This document shows, piece by piece, positions 1 through 7,773 of a DNA stretch of 64,000 nt. Made by a program: the position numbers and the translations under genes. Origin of the DNA: Saccharopolyspora aridisoli (lineage in GTDB: Bacteria; Actinomycetota; Actinomycetes; Mycobacteriales; Pseudonocardiaceae); assembly GCF_004348445.1 (NCBI RefSeq), contig NZ_SMKV01000005.1, forward strand, positions 62,001 through 126,000. Direction: 5' to 3'. Every line of letters starts with the position of its first letter. Position 1 is the stretch's first letter. The notes under the pieces are model-generated. The model had not been told where the DNA came from. It saw only the letters and a program-made list of their open reading frames with translations, and made no database searches.

Positions 1-1480
1 GGAGTTCCGCGAGCGCTTCCGGCGCGAGGCCGACGCGGCCCACGCGGTCGGCGGGTTCTGGACCGCTGCCGTGGTCAACGCCGACCCGGACGCCGAACAG
101 CCCTGGTTGGCCACCGAGTACGTGCCCGGGCCGACGCTGCACCAGGCCGTCGCCGACCACGGCGCGCTGCCCGAGGCCACCGTGCGCAGCCTGGGCGCCG
201 GGCTGGCCGAGGCGCTGGTGGCCATCCACAAGGCCGAACTGGTGCACCGCGACCTCAAACCGGCCAACGTCCTGCTGGGCCCGGACGGCCCGCGCGTCAT
301 CGACTTCGGGATCTCCCGGGCGATGACCGGCCGCTCGCTGACCGCGACCGGCATCTTCCTGGGCACCCCCGGGTTCTTCTCGCCCGAGCAGACACTCGGC
401 AGCGAGGTCGGTCCGCCCAGCGACGTGTTCTCGCTCGGCGCCGTGCTGGCGTTCGCCGCCACAGGCTGCGGACCGTTCGGCGAGGAGAGCACCGCCTCCT
501 TGCTGTACAAGGTCGCGCACGCCGAGCCCGAGCTGGAGGAGGTGCCGGAAGGACTGCGGCCGCTGCTCGCCGAATGCCTGCACAAGGACCCGGCGGCCCG
601 CCCGACCCCGGCGCAGATGCTGGACCGGATCGGCGAGACCAGCCCGCAGGGCAGCAGCTGGCTGCCGCCGACGATCACCGCGGTCATCGCCCAGCACTCG
701 ACCGAGCTGCAGCGCACGGTGCAGGTCCCCGACACTCCACCGCCGCAGCCGGTGCCCGCGGCGCCGCACCCAACGCCCAGGCCGTTCACCCAGGTCTACA
801 CCCAGCCACCTCCGGTCGCCGCTGCTGAGCAACCGGCCGTCGCGCCCGCACCGCAGATGCGGGACGAGATCGTGCCCTCCCCGCCGCAGAAGCGCCCCAC
901 GCAGGCGCAGCAGCAGCGCGCACCACGCGTGCGACGGGACGGGCCGGGCCCGGAGTTCCGCACCCGGGGCCGGGTGGCCGCGGCGATGTGGACCGCGGTC
1001 TTCACGCTGCTGCTGGTCGGGGTGTTCTACCTCTCCGACCGCATGGACATCCCGTTCTACAACGGGACCGTGTCCATCAACCCGGACCAGCTGGCGGTCT
1101 TCCGGATCGGCTCGCTGCTGCTGCTGTTCGGCGCGATCTGGTCGTGCGGCCGGATGCTGGCGCCGAGCCTGCGGTTGAAGGTCAACTCCGACGGCGTCGT
1201 GGTCCACCGGATGGGCCTCACCCGTGAGATCCCGTGGCAGCAGGTGTCCCGCGTCGGCGTGGTCGGCAAGGGAAAGTCGACGTCCCTGGCGGTCTGGCTG
1301 GCCGACGGTTCGGCCCCGCGCTCGTCGGTGTGGCACCGGGTGCGGCGCTACCACGGCGGCGCGAGGATCTACCCGGTCGGCGCGACAGGGGGCTTCATCT
1401 CCCGGCGGCAGGAAGCCCGGCGGCTGCGAGGAGCCCTGGAGCAGTACGCCCGCGGGCGCTACGAATCACGCATGCTGTGA
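1..1480 (+). CDS. Membrane Ser/Thr protein kinase, 5' end outside window
   Basis: This is the C-terminal part of a Hanks-type serine/threonine kinase; the reading frame is open from base 2, so the ATP-binding lobe lies upstream of the window. The catalytic loop HRDLKPANVLL and the DFG motif (DFGIS) are intact, followed by a GTPGFFSPEQ activation segment, so the kinase should be active. A Pro/Gln-rich linker leads to two hydrophobic segments (around bases 980-1045 and 1100-1150) and a C-terminal domain resembling bacterial PH domains (LRLKVNSDGVVV, IPWQQVSRVGVV). There is no PASTA-type extracellular sensor, so it is not PknB. Its substrates are unknown. Confidence 0.9.
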   Translation, partial: EFRERFRREADAAHAVGGFWTAAVVNADPDAEQPWLATEYVPGPTLHQAVADHGALPEATVRSLGAGLAEALVAIHKAELVHRDLKPANVLLGPDGPRVIDFGISRAMTGRSLTATGIFLGTPGFFSPEQTLGSEVGPPSDVFSLGAVLAFAATGCGPFGEESTASLLYKVAHAEPELEEVPEGLRPLLAECLHKDPAARPTPAQMLDRIGETSPQGSSWLPPTITAVIAQHSTELQRTVQVPDTPPPQPVPAAPHPTPRPFTQVYTQPPPVAAAEQPAVAPAPQMRDEIVPSPPQKRPTQAQQQRAPRVRRDGPGPEFRTRGRVAAAMWTAVFTLLLVGVFYLSDRMDIPFYNGTVSINPDQLAVFRIGSLLLLFGAIWSCGRMLAPSLRLKVNSDGVVVHRMGLTREIPWQQVSRVGVVGKGKSTSLAVWLADGSAPRSSVWHRVRRYHGGARIYPVGATGGFISRRQEARRLRGALEQYARGRYESRML

Positions 1481-1581
1481 GGCCGAGAGGGCACAACGAA
1501 CCTTCACGATTGCTTGAATCTACGCAACGAAGCGACGCGACAAGCAAGGCTTGACGACTGAAATCCACTGGACCGTCGACA

Positions 1582-1587
1582 TAGCCT
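1582..1587 (+). promoter_or_regulatory. Predicted -10 box (TAGCCT) of a leaderless rocD transcript
   Basis: TAGCCT fits TANNNT and ends seven bases before the ATG at 1595. No ribosome-binding site precedes that ATG, which suggests a leaderless mRNA. This is inferred from sequence only. Confidence 0.45.
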
Positions 1588-1594
1588 TGTGCTC

Positions 1595-2824
1595 ATGGCT
1601 ACCGCCCACCACCTCGACACCGAGTCCCGCGCCGGAGAGTTCCTGGCGCTCGACGAGCGCTACAGCGCGCACAACTACCACCCGCTCCCGGTCGTGATCG
1701 CCGAGGCCGACGGCGCCTGGATGACCGATGTGGACGGACGGCGCTACCTGGACTTCCTCGCCGGCTACTCGGCCCTGAACTTCGGGCACCGGCACCCCGA
1801 GCTGGTCGCCGCCGCGACCGAGCAGCTCGGCAAGCTCACGCTGACCAGCCGCGCGTTCCACCACGACCAGCTGGGACCGTTCTGCCGCGAGCTCGCCGAG
1901 CTCACCGGCACCGAGCGGGTGCTGCCGATGAACTCCGGCGCCGAAGCGGTCGAGTCGGCGATCAAGATCGCCCGCAAGTGGGCCTACCAGGTCAAGGGCG
2001 TGCCGGAGAACCAAGCCGAGATCATCGTGGCCGGCTCCAACTTCCACGGCCGCACCACGACCATCGTCTCCTTCTCCACCGACCCGGAGGCTCGCGCCGG
2101 GTTCGGCCCGCACACCCCGGGCTTCACCGTCACCGACTACGGCGACGCCGCCTCCGTCGAGGCCGCGATCAGCGAGCGGACCGCGGCGGTGCTGGTCGAG
2201 CCCATCCAGGGCGAGGCAGGCGTGGTCGTGCCGCCCGCCGACTACCTGCCCCGGCTCCGGCGGCTGTGCGACGAGCACGGCGCGCTCCTCATCTGCGACG
2301 AGATCCAGTCCGGCCTCGCCCGCACCGGCGAGCTGCTGGCCAGCGCCCACGACGGCGTCCGCGCCGATCTCTACGCGCTGGGCAAGGCGCTGGGCGGCGG
2401 CATCCTGCCGGTCTCGGCGGTGGTCGGCCGCGACGACGTCATCGGCGTGCTGCAGCCCGGTCAGCACGGCTCCACCTTCGGCGGGAACCCGCTGGCGGCG
2501 GCCGTGGGCCGCGCGGTCATCCGGCTGCTGAGCACCGGCGAGTTCCAGGAGCGCTCCCGCGACCTGGGCGCCCATCTGCACGCGCGCCTCGGCGACCTGA
2601 TCGGCAACGGCGTGGCGCAGGTGCGCGGCCGGGGCCTGTGGGCGGGCGTGGAGATCGCGCCCGGCGGCCCCGCAGGTCGTGGGGCCAGCGAGGCGCTGAT
2701 GGCCAAGGGCGTGCTGTGCAAGGAAACGCAGGACACGACGTTGCGCATCGCCCCGCCGCTGACGATCACGCGCGATGAGCTCGACACCGGCATCGACGCC
2801 ATCGCCGAGGTCCTCGCGAAGTAG
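1595..2824 (+). CDS. rocD: Ornithine--oxo-acid aminotransferase
   Basis: This is a PLP-dependent class III aminotransferase that converts ornithine and a 2-oxo acid to glutamate semialdehyde and an amino acid, in arginine/ornithine breakdown. Family signatures seen are the N-terminal YSAHNYHPLPVV, the phosphate-binding MNSGAEAVE, the SNFHGRTT loop, the ICDEIQSGLARTG motif and the PLP lysine in ALGKALGGG. Its 409 residues are the usual length. I chose ATG 1595; an in-frame GTG lies two codons upstream, but the -10-like box at 1582 favours a leaderless ATG. It stands alone and is closed by a hairpin facing the convergent ATPase gene. Confidence 0.93.
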   Translation: MATAHHLDTESRAGEFLALDERYSAHNYHPLPVVIAEADGAWMTDVDGRRYLDFLAGYSALNFGHRHPELVAAATEQLGKLTLTSRAFHHDQLGPFCRELAELTGTERVLPMNSGAEAVESAIKIARKWAYQVKGVPENQAEIIVAGSNFHGRTTTIVSFSTDPEARAGFGPHTPGFTVTDYGDAASVEAAISERTAAVLVEPIQGEAGVVVPPADYLPRLRRLCDEHGALLICDEIQSGLARTGELLASAHDGVRADLYALGKALGGGILPVSAVVGRDDVIGVLQPGQHGSTFGGNPLAAAVGRAVIRLLSTGEFQERSRDLGAHLHARLGDLIGNGVAQVRGRGLWAGVEIAPGGPAGRGASEALMAKGVLCKETQDTTLRIAPPLTITRDELDTGIDAIAEVLAK

Positions 2825-2832
2825 CCGCCGGT

Positions 2833-2873
2833 CAGTTCCGGTCCGAGCCGTCCAGCAGTTCGGACCGGAACTG
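2833..2873. terminator. Bidirectional hairpin terminator
   Basis: A perfect 14-bp inverted repeat (arms 2833-2846 and 2860-2873, 13-nt loop) lies between the convergent rocD and ATPase genes. There is no strong T-run, as is common in high-GC actinobacteria. Confidence 0.7.
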
Positions 2874-2891
2874 CTGCCCGCGTGCAGCGGT

Positions 2892-3923
2892 TCAGGACCT
2901 GGTGAGGTCCCGGGAGAGGGCGGTGAGGCGGCTGATCGCCCGCAGGTACTTCTTGCGATAACCGCCCTGCAGCATCTCCTCGGTGAACAGCCCCGACAGC
3001 GGCGCGCCCGAGACCCGCACCGGGATGGCCCGGTCGTAGAGGCGATCTGCCAGCGCCACCAGGCGCAGCGCCACGTCCTGGTCCGGGGCCGCGTGCACGC
3101 CCGAGATGTGCACGGCGGTGATGTCGTCGACGAGCCTGCCGTACTTCGAGGCGTGCAGGCGGGCGAGGAAACCGCAGAGCCCGTCGAAGTCATCGAGCGT
3201 CGACCCATCGGTGGCCTCGGCGAGCCGGGACAGCTCGTCATCGGCCATCGGCGGCGGCGCATCCGGGAGACCGCGGTGCCGGTAGTCCGGCCCGTCGACC
3301 CGCACCACGCCGAACCGGGCCGACATCGCGTGGATCTCGCGCAGGAAGTCCGCCGCGGCGAACCGGCCCTCGCCCAGCTTGTCCGGCAGCGTGTTGGACG
3401 TGGCCGCCACGTGCACACCGGCGTCGGTGAGCTTCGCGATCAGCTGCGTGACCAGCATCGTGTCACCCGGGTCGTCCAGCTCGAACTCGTCGATGGCCAG
3501 CAGGCGGTGCTGGGAGAGCCGCTCGACGGTCGCGGCGAACCCGAGAGCGCCGACGAGGTTGGTGATCTCGACGAAGGTGCCGTAGGACTTGGTGCCCTCG
3601 GTGGCGTGCCACAACGAGGCCAGCAGGTGGGTCTTGCCGACGCCGAACCCGCCGTCGAGGTAGAGCCCGCGCTTGTCGCCGTCGGTCTTCTTCCTGCCCC
3701 CGAACATCCCGCGCAACCAGCCGCCGCCACCACCGGCGGAGGCGTTGATCCGCTCGGCGAACGCCGCGCAGTCCCGCACGGCCTGCGCCTGGCTGGGTTC
3801 CTCCGGATTGGGGATGTAGGTCTCGAAGCGCGCCGCTTCGAAGCGGGGCGGCGGCGTCATCGCCTGGACCAGCTCGTCCGGGGTGATCTCTGGACGGCGG
3901 TCGACCAGACGGGCGAAATTCAT
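2892..3923 (-). CDS. zapE: ZapE/AFG1-family ATPase
   Basis: This is a cytoplasmic AAA-type ATPase of the AFG1/ZapE family; in proteobacteria ZapE acts at the division ring under stress, but its actinobacterial role is not established. The Walker A is GGFGVGKTHL and the Walker B is LLAIDEFELDD, with the family motif AATSNTLPDKL further on. It has 343 residues, typical of the family. The start MNFARLVDRRPEIT is chosen because a TAGAGT box (plus-strand 3931-3936) ends seven bases before this ATG, and upstream codons look non-coding. It is divergent from the reductase at 4004. Confidence 0.88.
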   Translation of the reverse strand: MNFARLVDRRPEITPDELVQAMTPPPRFEAARFETYIPNPEEPSQAQAVRDCAAFAERINASAGGGGGWLRGMFGGRKKTDGDKRGLYLDGGFGVGKTHLLASLWHATEGTKSYGTFVEITNLVGALGFAATVERLSQHRLLAIDEFELDDPGDTMLVTQLIAKLTDAGVHVAATSNTLPDKLGEGRFAAADFLREIHAMSARFGVVRVDGPDYRHRGLPDAPPPMADDELSRLAEATDGSTLDDFDGLCGFLARLHASKYGRLVDDITAVHISGVHAAPDQDVALRLVALADRLYDRAIPVRVSGAPLSGLFTEEMLQGGYRKKYLRAISRLTALSRDLTRS

Positions 3924-3930
3924 GCGCCCG

Positions 3931-3936
3931 ACTCTA
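3931..3936 (-). promoter_or_regulatory. Predicted -10 box of the zapE-like gene
   Basis: On the minus strand TATAGAGT (core TAGAGT) sits seven bases before the ATG ending at 3923, the pattern of a leaderless transcript. Confidence 0.45.
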
Positions 3937-4003
3937 TAACCGGACACCGCCGAGCCAGGTCCTGACGCCGCGTGCCACTCGTCACCCGTGGTGGGATGGA
4001 TCT

Positions 4004-4756
4004 GTGGTCGATGAGCTCTGGCCGGTGGACGGCGCACCAGAAGCGGACGCGCGCCTGGAGGCGCGCTACGCCTACCCCGAGACCCCGCACCGCCCGTGGG
4101 TGCGGGTGAACTTCGTGTCGAGCCTGGACGGCGCGGTCACCTCCGGGGGCAGCTCGCGGGCGCTGTCGGATCCGGTGGACCGCGCGGTGCTGAGCTTGAT
4201 CCGCGATCTCTCGGACGTGATCCTGGTCGGCGCGGGCACCGCCGTCGCCGAGCGGTACCGCGGTGTGAAGCGCAACGCGGTCCGCACCGAGCGCCGCTCT
4301 CGCCTGGGGCTCTCCGAGGTACCACCGATCGCACTGGTGACCGCGCGCGCCGCGTTGCCGCTGGACTCGCCGCTCCTGACCGACACGCTGGTGCCGCCGA
4401 TCATCCTCACCTGCGAGTCGGCGCCCGCGCAGCGGCGGGCCGCGCTCGCCGAGGCCGGTGCCGACGTGGTGGTCGCGGGCACCGACCGGGTGGACCTCAC
4501 CACCGCGCTCCACGCGCTCGATCAGCGGGGGCTTCGCCGGATCGGCTGCGAAGGCGGGCCGCAGCTGTTCGGCGGCCTCGTCGACGCCGACTTGGTCGAC
4601 GAGCTCTGCCTCACCCTCTCCCCCATGCTGGCCAGCGGAGACGCCGGTCGGATCTCGGACGGCCGCGGCGTGGAGCCGCCGCAGCGCATGCGGCTGGAAT
4701 CGGTGCTGCACTCGGATTCGCTGCTGTTCCTGCGTTACGGGAGAATGCGGGAGTGA
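4004..4756 (+). CDS. RibD C-terminal-domain (DHFR-like) reductase
   Basis: This is a stand-alone pyrimidine-reductase-type protein with the fold of dihydrofolate reductase and the RibD C-terminal domain. Typical motifs are the N-terminal RPWVRVNFVSSLDGAVT, the NADPH-binding ILVGAGTAVAERY, the GCEGGPQLFGGLVDA loop and LVDELCLTLSPML. It has 250 residues and lacks the deaminase half of bifunctional RibD. No riboflavin genes are nearby, so the substrate is uncertain; some actinobacterial homologues are annotated as riboflavin-pathway reductases. GTG 4004 has no clear ribosome-binding site; a TGGGAT box six bases upstream may serve leaderless initiation. Confidence 0.85.
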   Translation: MVDELWPVDGAPEADARLEARYAYPETPHRPWVRVNFVSSLDGAVTSGGSSRALSDPVDRAVLSLIRDLSDVILVGAGTAVAERYRGVKRNAVRTERRSRLGLSEVPPIALVTARAALPLDSPLLTDTLVPPIILTCESAPAQRRAALAEAGADVVVAGTDRVDLTTALHALDQRGLRRIGCEGGPQLFGGLVDADLVDELCLTLSPMLASGDAGRISDGRGVEPPQRMRLESVLHSDSLLFLRYGRMRE

Positions 4757-4905
4757 CGGACGTGGCGAACCGCCGGCGCCGTCACCCGAGGCACCCGAAT
4801 GGTGCCGCAATCGCATCTGGGACACCCTTCGAACCAGGTGCGGGCATTACTCGCGCCACCACCTCGCCGAGATTCCTCGGCGCACCGGGAAGGAGCTGGA
4901 TTTCC

Positions 4906-5424
4906 ATGGCCCAGAACAGCGACACTTCGTCCGGCCAAGCCACCCAGCAGACGGGGGCTCAGAGCAGCGAGCGGCGCATCCCGGAGACGCGCAGCGGCGG
5001 ATCGCCCGCGCGCACCGCCGACGAGGGCTCGCAGGGCAAGACGACCATCGCCGCATCGGTGGTGCAGAAGATCGCGGGCATGGCGGCCCGCGAGGTCTCC
5101 GGCGTCCACGCGATGGGCGGCGGCGTGTCCCGCGCCTTCGGCGCGCTGCGCGACCGGATCCCCGGCGGTAGCGGCACTTCCTCCACGTCGGGCGTGCAGG
5201 TGGAGGTCGGCGAGAAGCAGACCGCGGTGGACCTCGACCTCGTCGTCGAGTACGGCGCGTCCATTGTGGATCTCTCGCGCGCGGTGCGGCGCAACGTGAT
5301 CACCGCCGTGGAGCGGATGACCGGTCTCGACGTCATCGAGGTCAACATCGTCGTCAACGACATCCACCTCCCCAGCGACGACGAGGAGGAGGCGCCGCAA
5401 TCCGCGCAGTCGCGCGTCGAGTGA
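4906..5424 (+). CDS. Asp23/Gls24-family envelope stress protein (first of operon)
   Basis: This is an Asp23/Gls24 domain protein. In Staphylococcus, Asp23 is held at the membrane by AmaP and contributes to envelope homeostasis. The N-terminal 40 residues are polar and probably disordered (SSGQATQQTGAQSSERR). The domain follows with IAASVVQKIAGMAAREVSGVHAMG and the family's strand VEVGEKQTAVDLDLVVEYG, ending in LDVIEVNIVVNDIHL. The ATG at 4906 is set by AAGGAG at 4890-4895. It is the first of seven tightly packed genes ending at 7763 that look like one envelope-stress operon. Confidence 0.9.
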   Translation: MAQNSDTSSGQATQQTGAQSSERRIPETRSGGSPARTADEGSQGKTTIAASVVQKIAGMAAREVSGVHAMGGGVSRAFGALRDRIPGGSGTSSTSGVQVEVGEKQTAVDLDLVVEYGASIVDLSRAVRRNVITAVERMTGLDVIEVNIVVNDIHLPSDDEEEAPQSAQSRVE

Positions 5425-5457
5425 TGTCGTCCGTCCGAAACCGCCTAGGAGGCCGAG

Positions 5458-5760
5458 TTGCCCGAGCAGCCATCCGCCAGTGAGCTCGCTGAAAAAGTGC
5501 TGGCGCACCCGTCGGTGGCACGGCTGGCCGGCGGCGCGTTCGGGGAGATCACGTCCTACTTCCCCGGCCACCGCATCACCGGCGTGCGGATGCCCGAAGA
5601 CGGGGGCGTGGAGATCGGCGTGGTGGTGCGCCTCGACCAGCCGGTCGTGAAGACCATCGCCGAACTGCGCGAATCGCTGGCAAGGCCGCTGGGTGAAACC
5701 CGAGTGGACATCTACGTGTCCGACGTGGAAACCGCCGAGGACCCGCCGGAATCGGCATGA
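5458..5760 (+). CDS. Short Asp23/Gls24-like protein
   Basis: The product is 100 residues starting at TTG 5458, fixed by a strong AGGAGG at 5447-5452. ELAEKVLAHPSVARLAGGAFGEITSYFPGHR and GVEIGVVVRLDQPVVKTIAELRESLARPLGETRVDIYVSDVE match the helix-strand pattern of a minimal Asp23-like fold: a 'locus' helix, a strand carrying VVVRLD, then the helix of the I-x-E-L-R type. I infer that it heterodimerises with, or acts beside, the other Asp23 proteins of the operon. It lies 33 bases after the first gene. Confidence 0.75.
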   Translation: MPEQPSASELAEKVLAHPSVARLAGGAFGEITSYFPGHRITGVRMPEDGGVEIGVVVRLDQPVVKTIAELRESLARPLGETRVDIYVSDVETAEDPPESA

Positions 5761-5787
5761 TTGGCCGGTCCCGCCTGGAGGCGCAGA

Positions 5788-6036
5788 ATGGTGGACGTGC
5801 AGCACGGTTCGGCGACGCGCGCCGAGATCCGCGCGTTCGTCCGGGCGAATCACCCGGACGTGGGAGGGGACCCGGAGGCGTTCGCCGCCGGGCTCGCTCG
5901 GCTGCGCGGCAGGACCGCCGATCCCCGGTTCGAAGCACCGATCGTGGTGGAGACCAGGCCGAGCGGAGTCCGAGGCCTGCTGCACCGCGCCCGATGCCGG
6001 TGGCGGCGCCGCCACGCGCCTCCCCGCGTTCGATGA
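5788..6036 (+). CDS. Small protein with a J-domain-like HPD segment
   Basis: This encodes 82 residues. The segment ATRAEIRAFVRANHPDVGGDPEAFAAGLARLRG resembles helix II, the HPD tripeptide and helix III of a DnaJ domain, but the rest of a J domain and any client-binding part are missing. The C-terminus is very basic (RARCRWRRRHAPPRVR). ATG 5788 is chosen because GGAG at 5777-5780 is well spaced; an in-frame TTG lies at 5761, directly after the previous stop. Its position inside the Asp23 operon suggests a link to envelope stress, perhaps as a DnaK adaptor, which is inference. Confidence 0.6.
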   Translation: MVDVQHGSATRAEIRAFVRANHPDVGGDPEAFAAGLARLRGRTADPRFEAPIVVETRPSGVRGLLHRARCRWRRRHAPPRVR

Positions 6037-6079
6037 CCCGTTCGTGCAACAGCCCGTTTCTTCACAGGAGGCATCGGAG

Positions 6080-6262
6080 ATGAATGCGACGCAGACCGGA
6101 CTGATCGCCGGACTGATCCTCGGCACCGCCGCGGCGATCGGCGGGTTCAGCGGGTTCTTGATCGCGCTGCTGATCGGCGTGGTGGGGCTGGTCGTCGGCC
6201 GGATCCTCGATGGCGAGCTGGAGGTCGGCGACCTTCTCGGCCGTTCCAAGGACCGCCGATGA
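6080..6262 (+). CDS. Small membrane protein, DUF2273-like
   Basis: This 60-residue protein is almost entirely two adjoining hydrophobic segments (GLIAGLILGTAAAIGGFSGF and LIALLIGVVGLVVGRIL) followed by a charged tail. Size, sequence character and position fit the DUF2273 small membrane proteins found in Asp23 operons. AGGAGGC lies upstream and the stop overlaps the next start by four bases (ATGA), so it is translationally coupled to the next Asp23 gene. A structural role in anchoring the Asp23 assembly is inferred. Confidence 0.8.
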   Translation: MNATQTGLIAGLILGTAAAIGGFSGFLIALLIGVVGLVVGRILDGELEVGDLLGRSKDRR

Positions 6263-6624
6263 CCGCAGCCGCGACCAAGCCTGAGGAGACGACCTCCGAC
6301 AAAGCGCTGGAGCAGCGCGGCAACCTGCACATCAACCGCTCGGTGCTGCGCAAGATCGCCGAGCACACCGCCGACGCCGATCCGGGCAGCGCGCGCAGCG
6401 GGCGCAAGAACGGCGCCGATGCTGAGATCAGCGGACCGGACGACGCGTTGCGGGTCCGGCTGACCGTGGCGCTGCGCTACCCGAACCCGGTGCGCGAGAC
6501 CGTCGCCTCCATCCGCGAACGGGTCGGCGACGAGCTCTCCCGCATCGCGGGCTGCGAGGTGCGCAGCGTCGACGTGACCGTGTCCGGGCTGGTCCCACCG
6601 ACCGCCGCACCTCGGGTGGAGTGA
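6259..6624 (+). CDS. Asp23/Gls24-family protein (third copy)
   Basis: This is a 121-residue Asp23-type protein. NLHINRSVLRKIAEHTAD corresponds to the first helix, LRVRLTVALRYPNPVRETVASIRERVGDELSRIAG to the central strand-helix unit, and VRSVDVTVSGLV to the closing strand. A charged loop with SGRKNGADAEISGPDD replaces the middle of the canonical domain. Its ATG overlaps the preceding TGA by four bases. With the two copies upstream it gives three different Asp23-like subunits in one operon, suggesting a hetero-oligomer. Confidence 0.82.
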   Translation: MTAAATKPEETTSDKALEQRGNLHINRSVLRKIAEHTADADPGSARSGRKNGADAEISGPDDALRVRLTVALRYPNPVRETVASIRERVGDELSRIAGCEVRSVDVTVSGLVPPTAAPRVE

Positions 6625-6627
6625 GCG

Positions 6628-7164
6628 ATGCGCCTGTTCGTACGACTGATCACCGCCGTGGCCGGGATCCTCCTCGCCGCTTTCGGAGCGCTCCTGACCA
6701 TCGAGTCGGTGTGGTCGCTGATCCGACCGGGCGGCCGCGGCCTGATCCTCGGACCGGCCGCGGTGCGCGATGCGCTGGGCGGGTTCTCGTGGGAGGACCT
6801 CCCGGTCCGGCTCGTGGCCTGCGCGCTGATCGCGCTCGGCTTGGGGCTGCTGATCGCCGCGATGAGCGCGGGGCACCGGGACATCCGGCTGCACGACCCG
6901 GCACCGGAGGTCACCGTCACCACCGACCGCCGTTCGCTCGCGCGGCTGGTCGGACACCAGGTCCGCGACCAGGACGGGGTCGCGGGCGCGACCGTCACCG
7001 CTGGCGCGAAACGGGTCCGCGTCAAGGCCACCTCCCGCTTCCGGGAAACCGGCGACCTGCGGGGACGGGTGGCCGAGACCGCCGAGCACGCCGTCGGTGA
7101 CCTGCCACTGCCCAGCACGCCGAAGGTGCAGGTGTCGCTGGCCACGCCCAAGGAGCGCCGATGA
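6628..7164 (+). CDS. DUF6286-like membrane protein of the Asp23 operon
   Basis: This 178-residue protein has two transmembrane segments (about residues 8-27 and 62-83), then a cytoplasmic domain with VTVTTDRRSLARLVGHQVRDQDGVAGATVTAGAKRVRVKATSRFRETGDLRGRV-type helix-strand alternation that resembles an Asp23-like or DUF6286 domain. It begins three bases after the previous stop, and its own stop overlaps the AmaP start by four bases. The layout matches actinobacterial Asp23 operons in which this family precedes AmaP. The exact function is unknown; a membrane partner of AmaP is likely. Confidence 0.75.
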   Translation: MRLFVRLITAVAGILLAAFGALLTIESVWSLIRPGGRGLILGPAAVRDALGGFSWEDLPVRLVACALIALGLGLLIAAMSAGHRDIRLHDPAPEVTVTTDRRSLARLVGHQVRDQDGVAGATVTAGAKRVRVKATSRFRETGDLRGRVAETAEHAVGDLPLPSTPKVQVSLATPKERR

Positions 7165-7763
7165 GCGAGATCAAGCCGAGCAGCACCCCGATCGGTCGCG
7201 GCACGGGGTTCGAACGCGGCGCCGTGGTCCTGCTGGGCCTGCTGTCGCTGCTGGTGGGCGTCGCCGCGGTCACCGTGGGTTCCGGGGTGCTGGGCGTGTT
7301 CCGCGCGCAGCGGCCGGTGGCCGATCCGCTGGTGGTTCAGTGGGTGCAGGACAACTCCCGGCTGGTGGCGGCGATCGGCATCGTCGCCGGGCTCGTGCTG
7401 TTCGTGCTGGGCCTGTGGTGGCTGGTGCGCGCGATGCGGCCCGAGCAGCGGCCGGACTTCCGCCTGGAGCACTCCGACTCCGGCAACCTCGACGTGACGG
7501 CCGGGGCGCTGTCCGATGCCGTGCGCGCCGATGCCGAGCAGGTCCAGGGCGTCAAGCGGGCCCGGGTGCGGATGGCCGGCACCGACCGCTCGCCATCGCT
7601 GCGCCTGACGCTGTCGCTGCAGGAGGGCACCGACGTCCGGCACGTGTGGGATGAGCTGGACGAGAAGGTCCTCGCTCGCGCCCGCCAGGCCTTGGGGCGG
7701 GAAACGCTGCCCACGGCCATCCGGCTGCGCTTGGACCGCTCCCCCAAGCAACGCGTTCAGTAG
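7161..7763 (+). CDS. amaP: Alkaline-shock membrane anchor AmaP-like protein
   Basis: This encodes 200 residues with two membrane helices (AVVLLGLLSLLVGVAAVTVG and LVAAIGIVAGLVLFVLGLWWLV) in the hairpin arrangement of AmaP, followed by a soluble domain starting FRLEHSDSGNLDVTAGALSDAV. In staphylococci AmaP tethers Asp23 to the membrane. Position at the end of the Asp23 gene string, an ATGA overlap with the preceding gene and similar topology support the call. It is the last gene of the operon; the ligase start follows 10 bases downstream and may be read from the same mRNA. Confidence 0.82.
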   Translation: MSEIKPSSTPIGRGTGFERGAVVLLGLLSLLVGVAAVTVGSGVLGVFRAQRPVADPLVVQWVQDNSRLVAAIGIVAGLVLFVLGLWWLVRAMRPEQRPDFRLEHSDSGNLDVTAGALSDAVRADAEQVQGVKRARVRMAGTDRSPSLRLTLSLQEGTDVRHVWDELDEKVLARARQALGRETLPTAIRLRLDRSPKQRVQ

Positions 7764-7773
7764 GAGGGCCGTC

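Noticed and set aside
1520-3418. Long open frame on the minus strand covering rocD and the zapE-like gene
   Set aside because: It is antisense to well-recognised proteins and has Arg/Ala-rich low-information sequence; such frames arise from high GC content.
4735-7089. 784-codon minus-strand frame across the Asp23 operon
   Set aside because: It lies opposite seven genes with good SDs and family motifs, and the translation resembles no protein.
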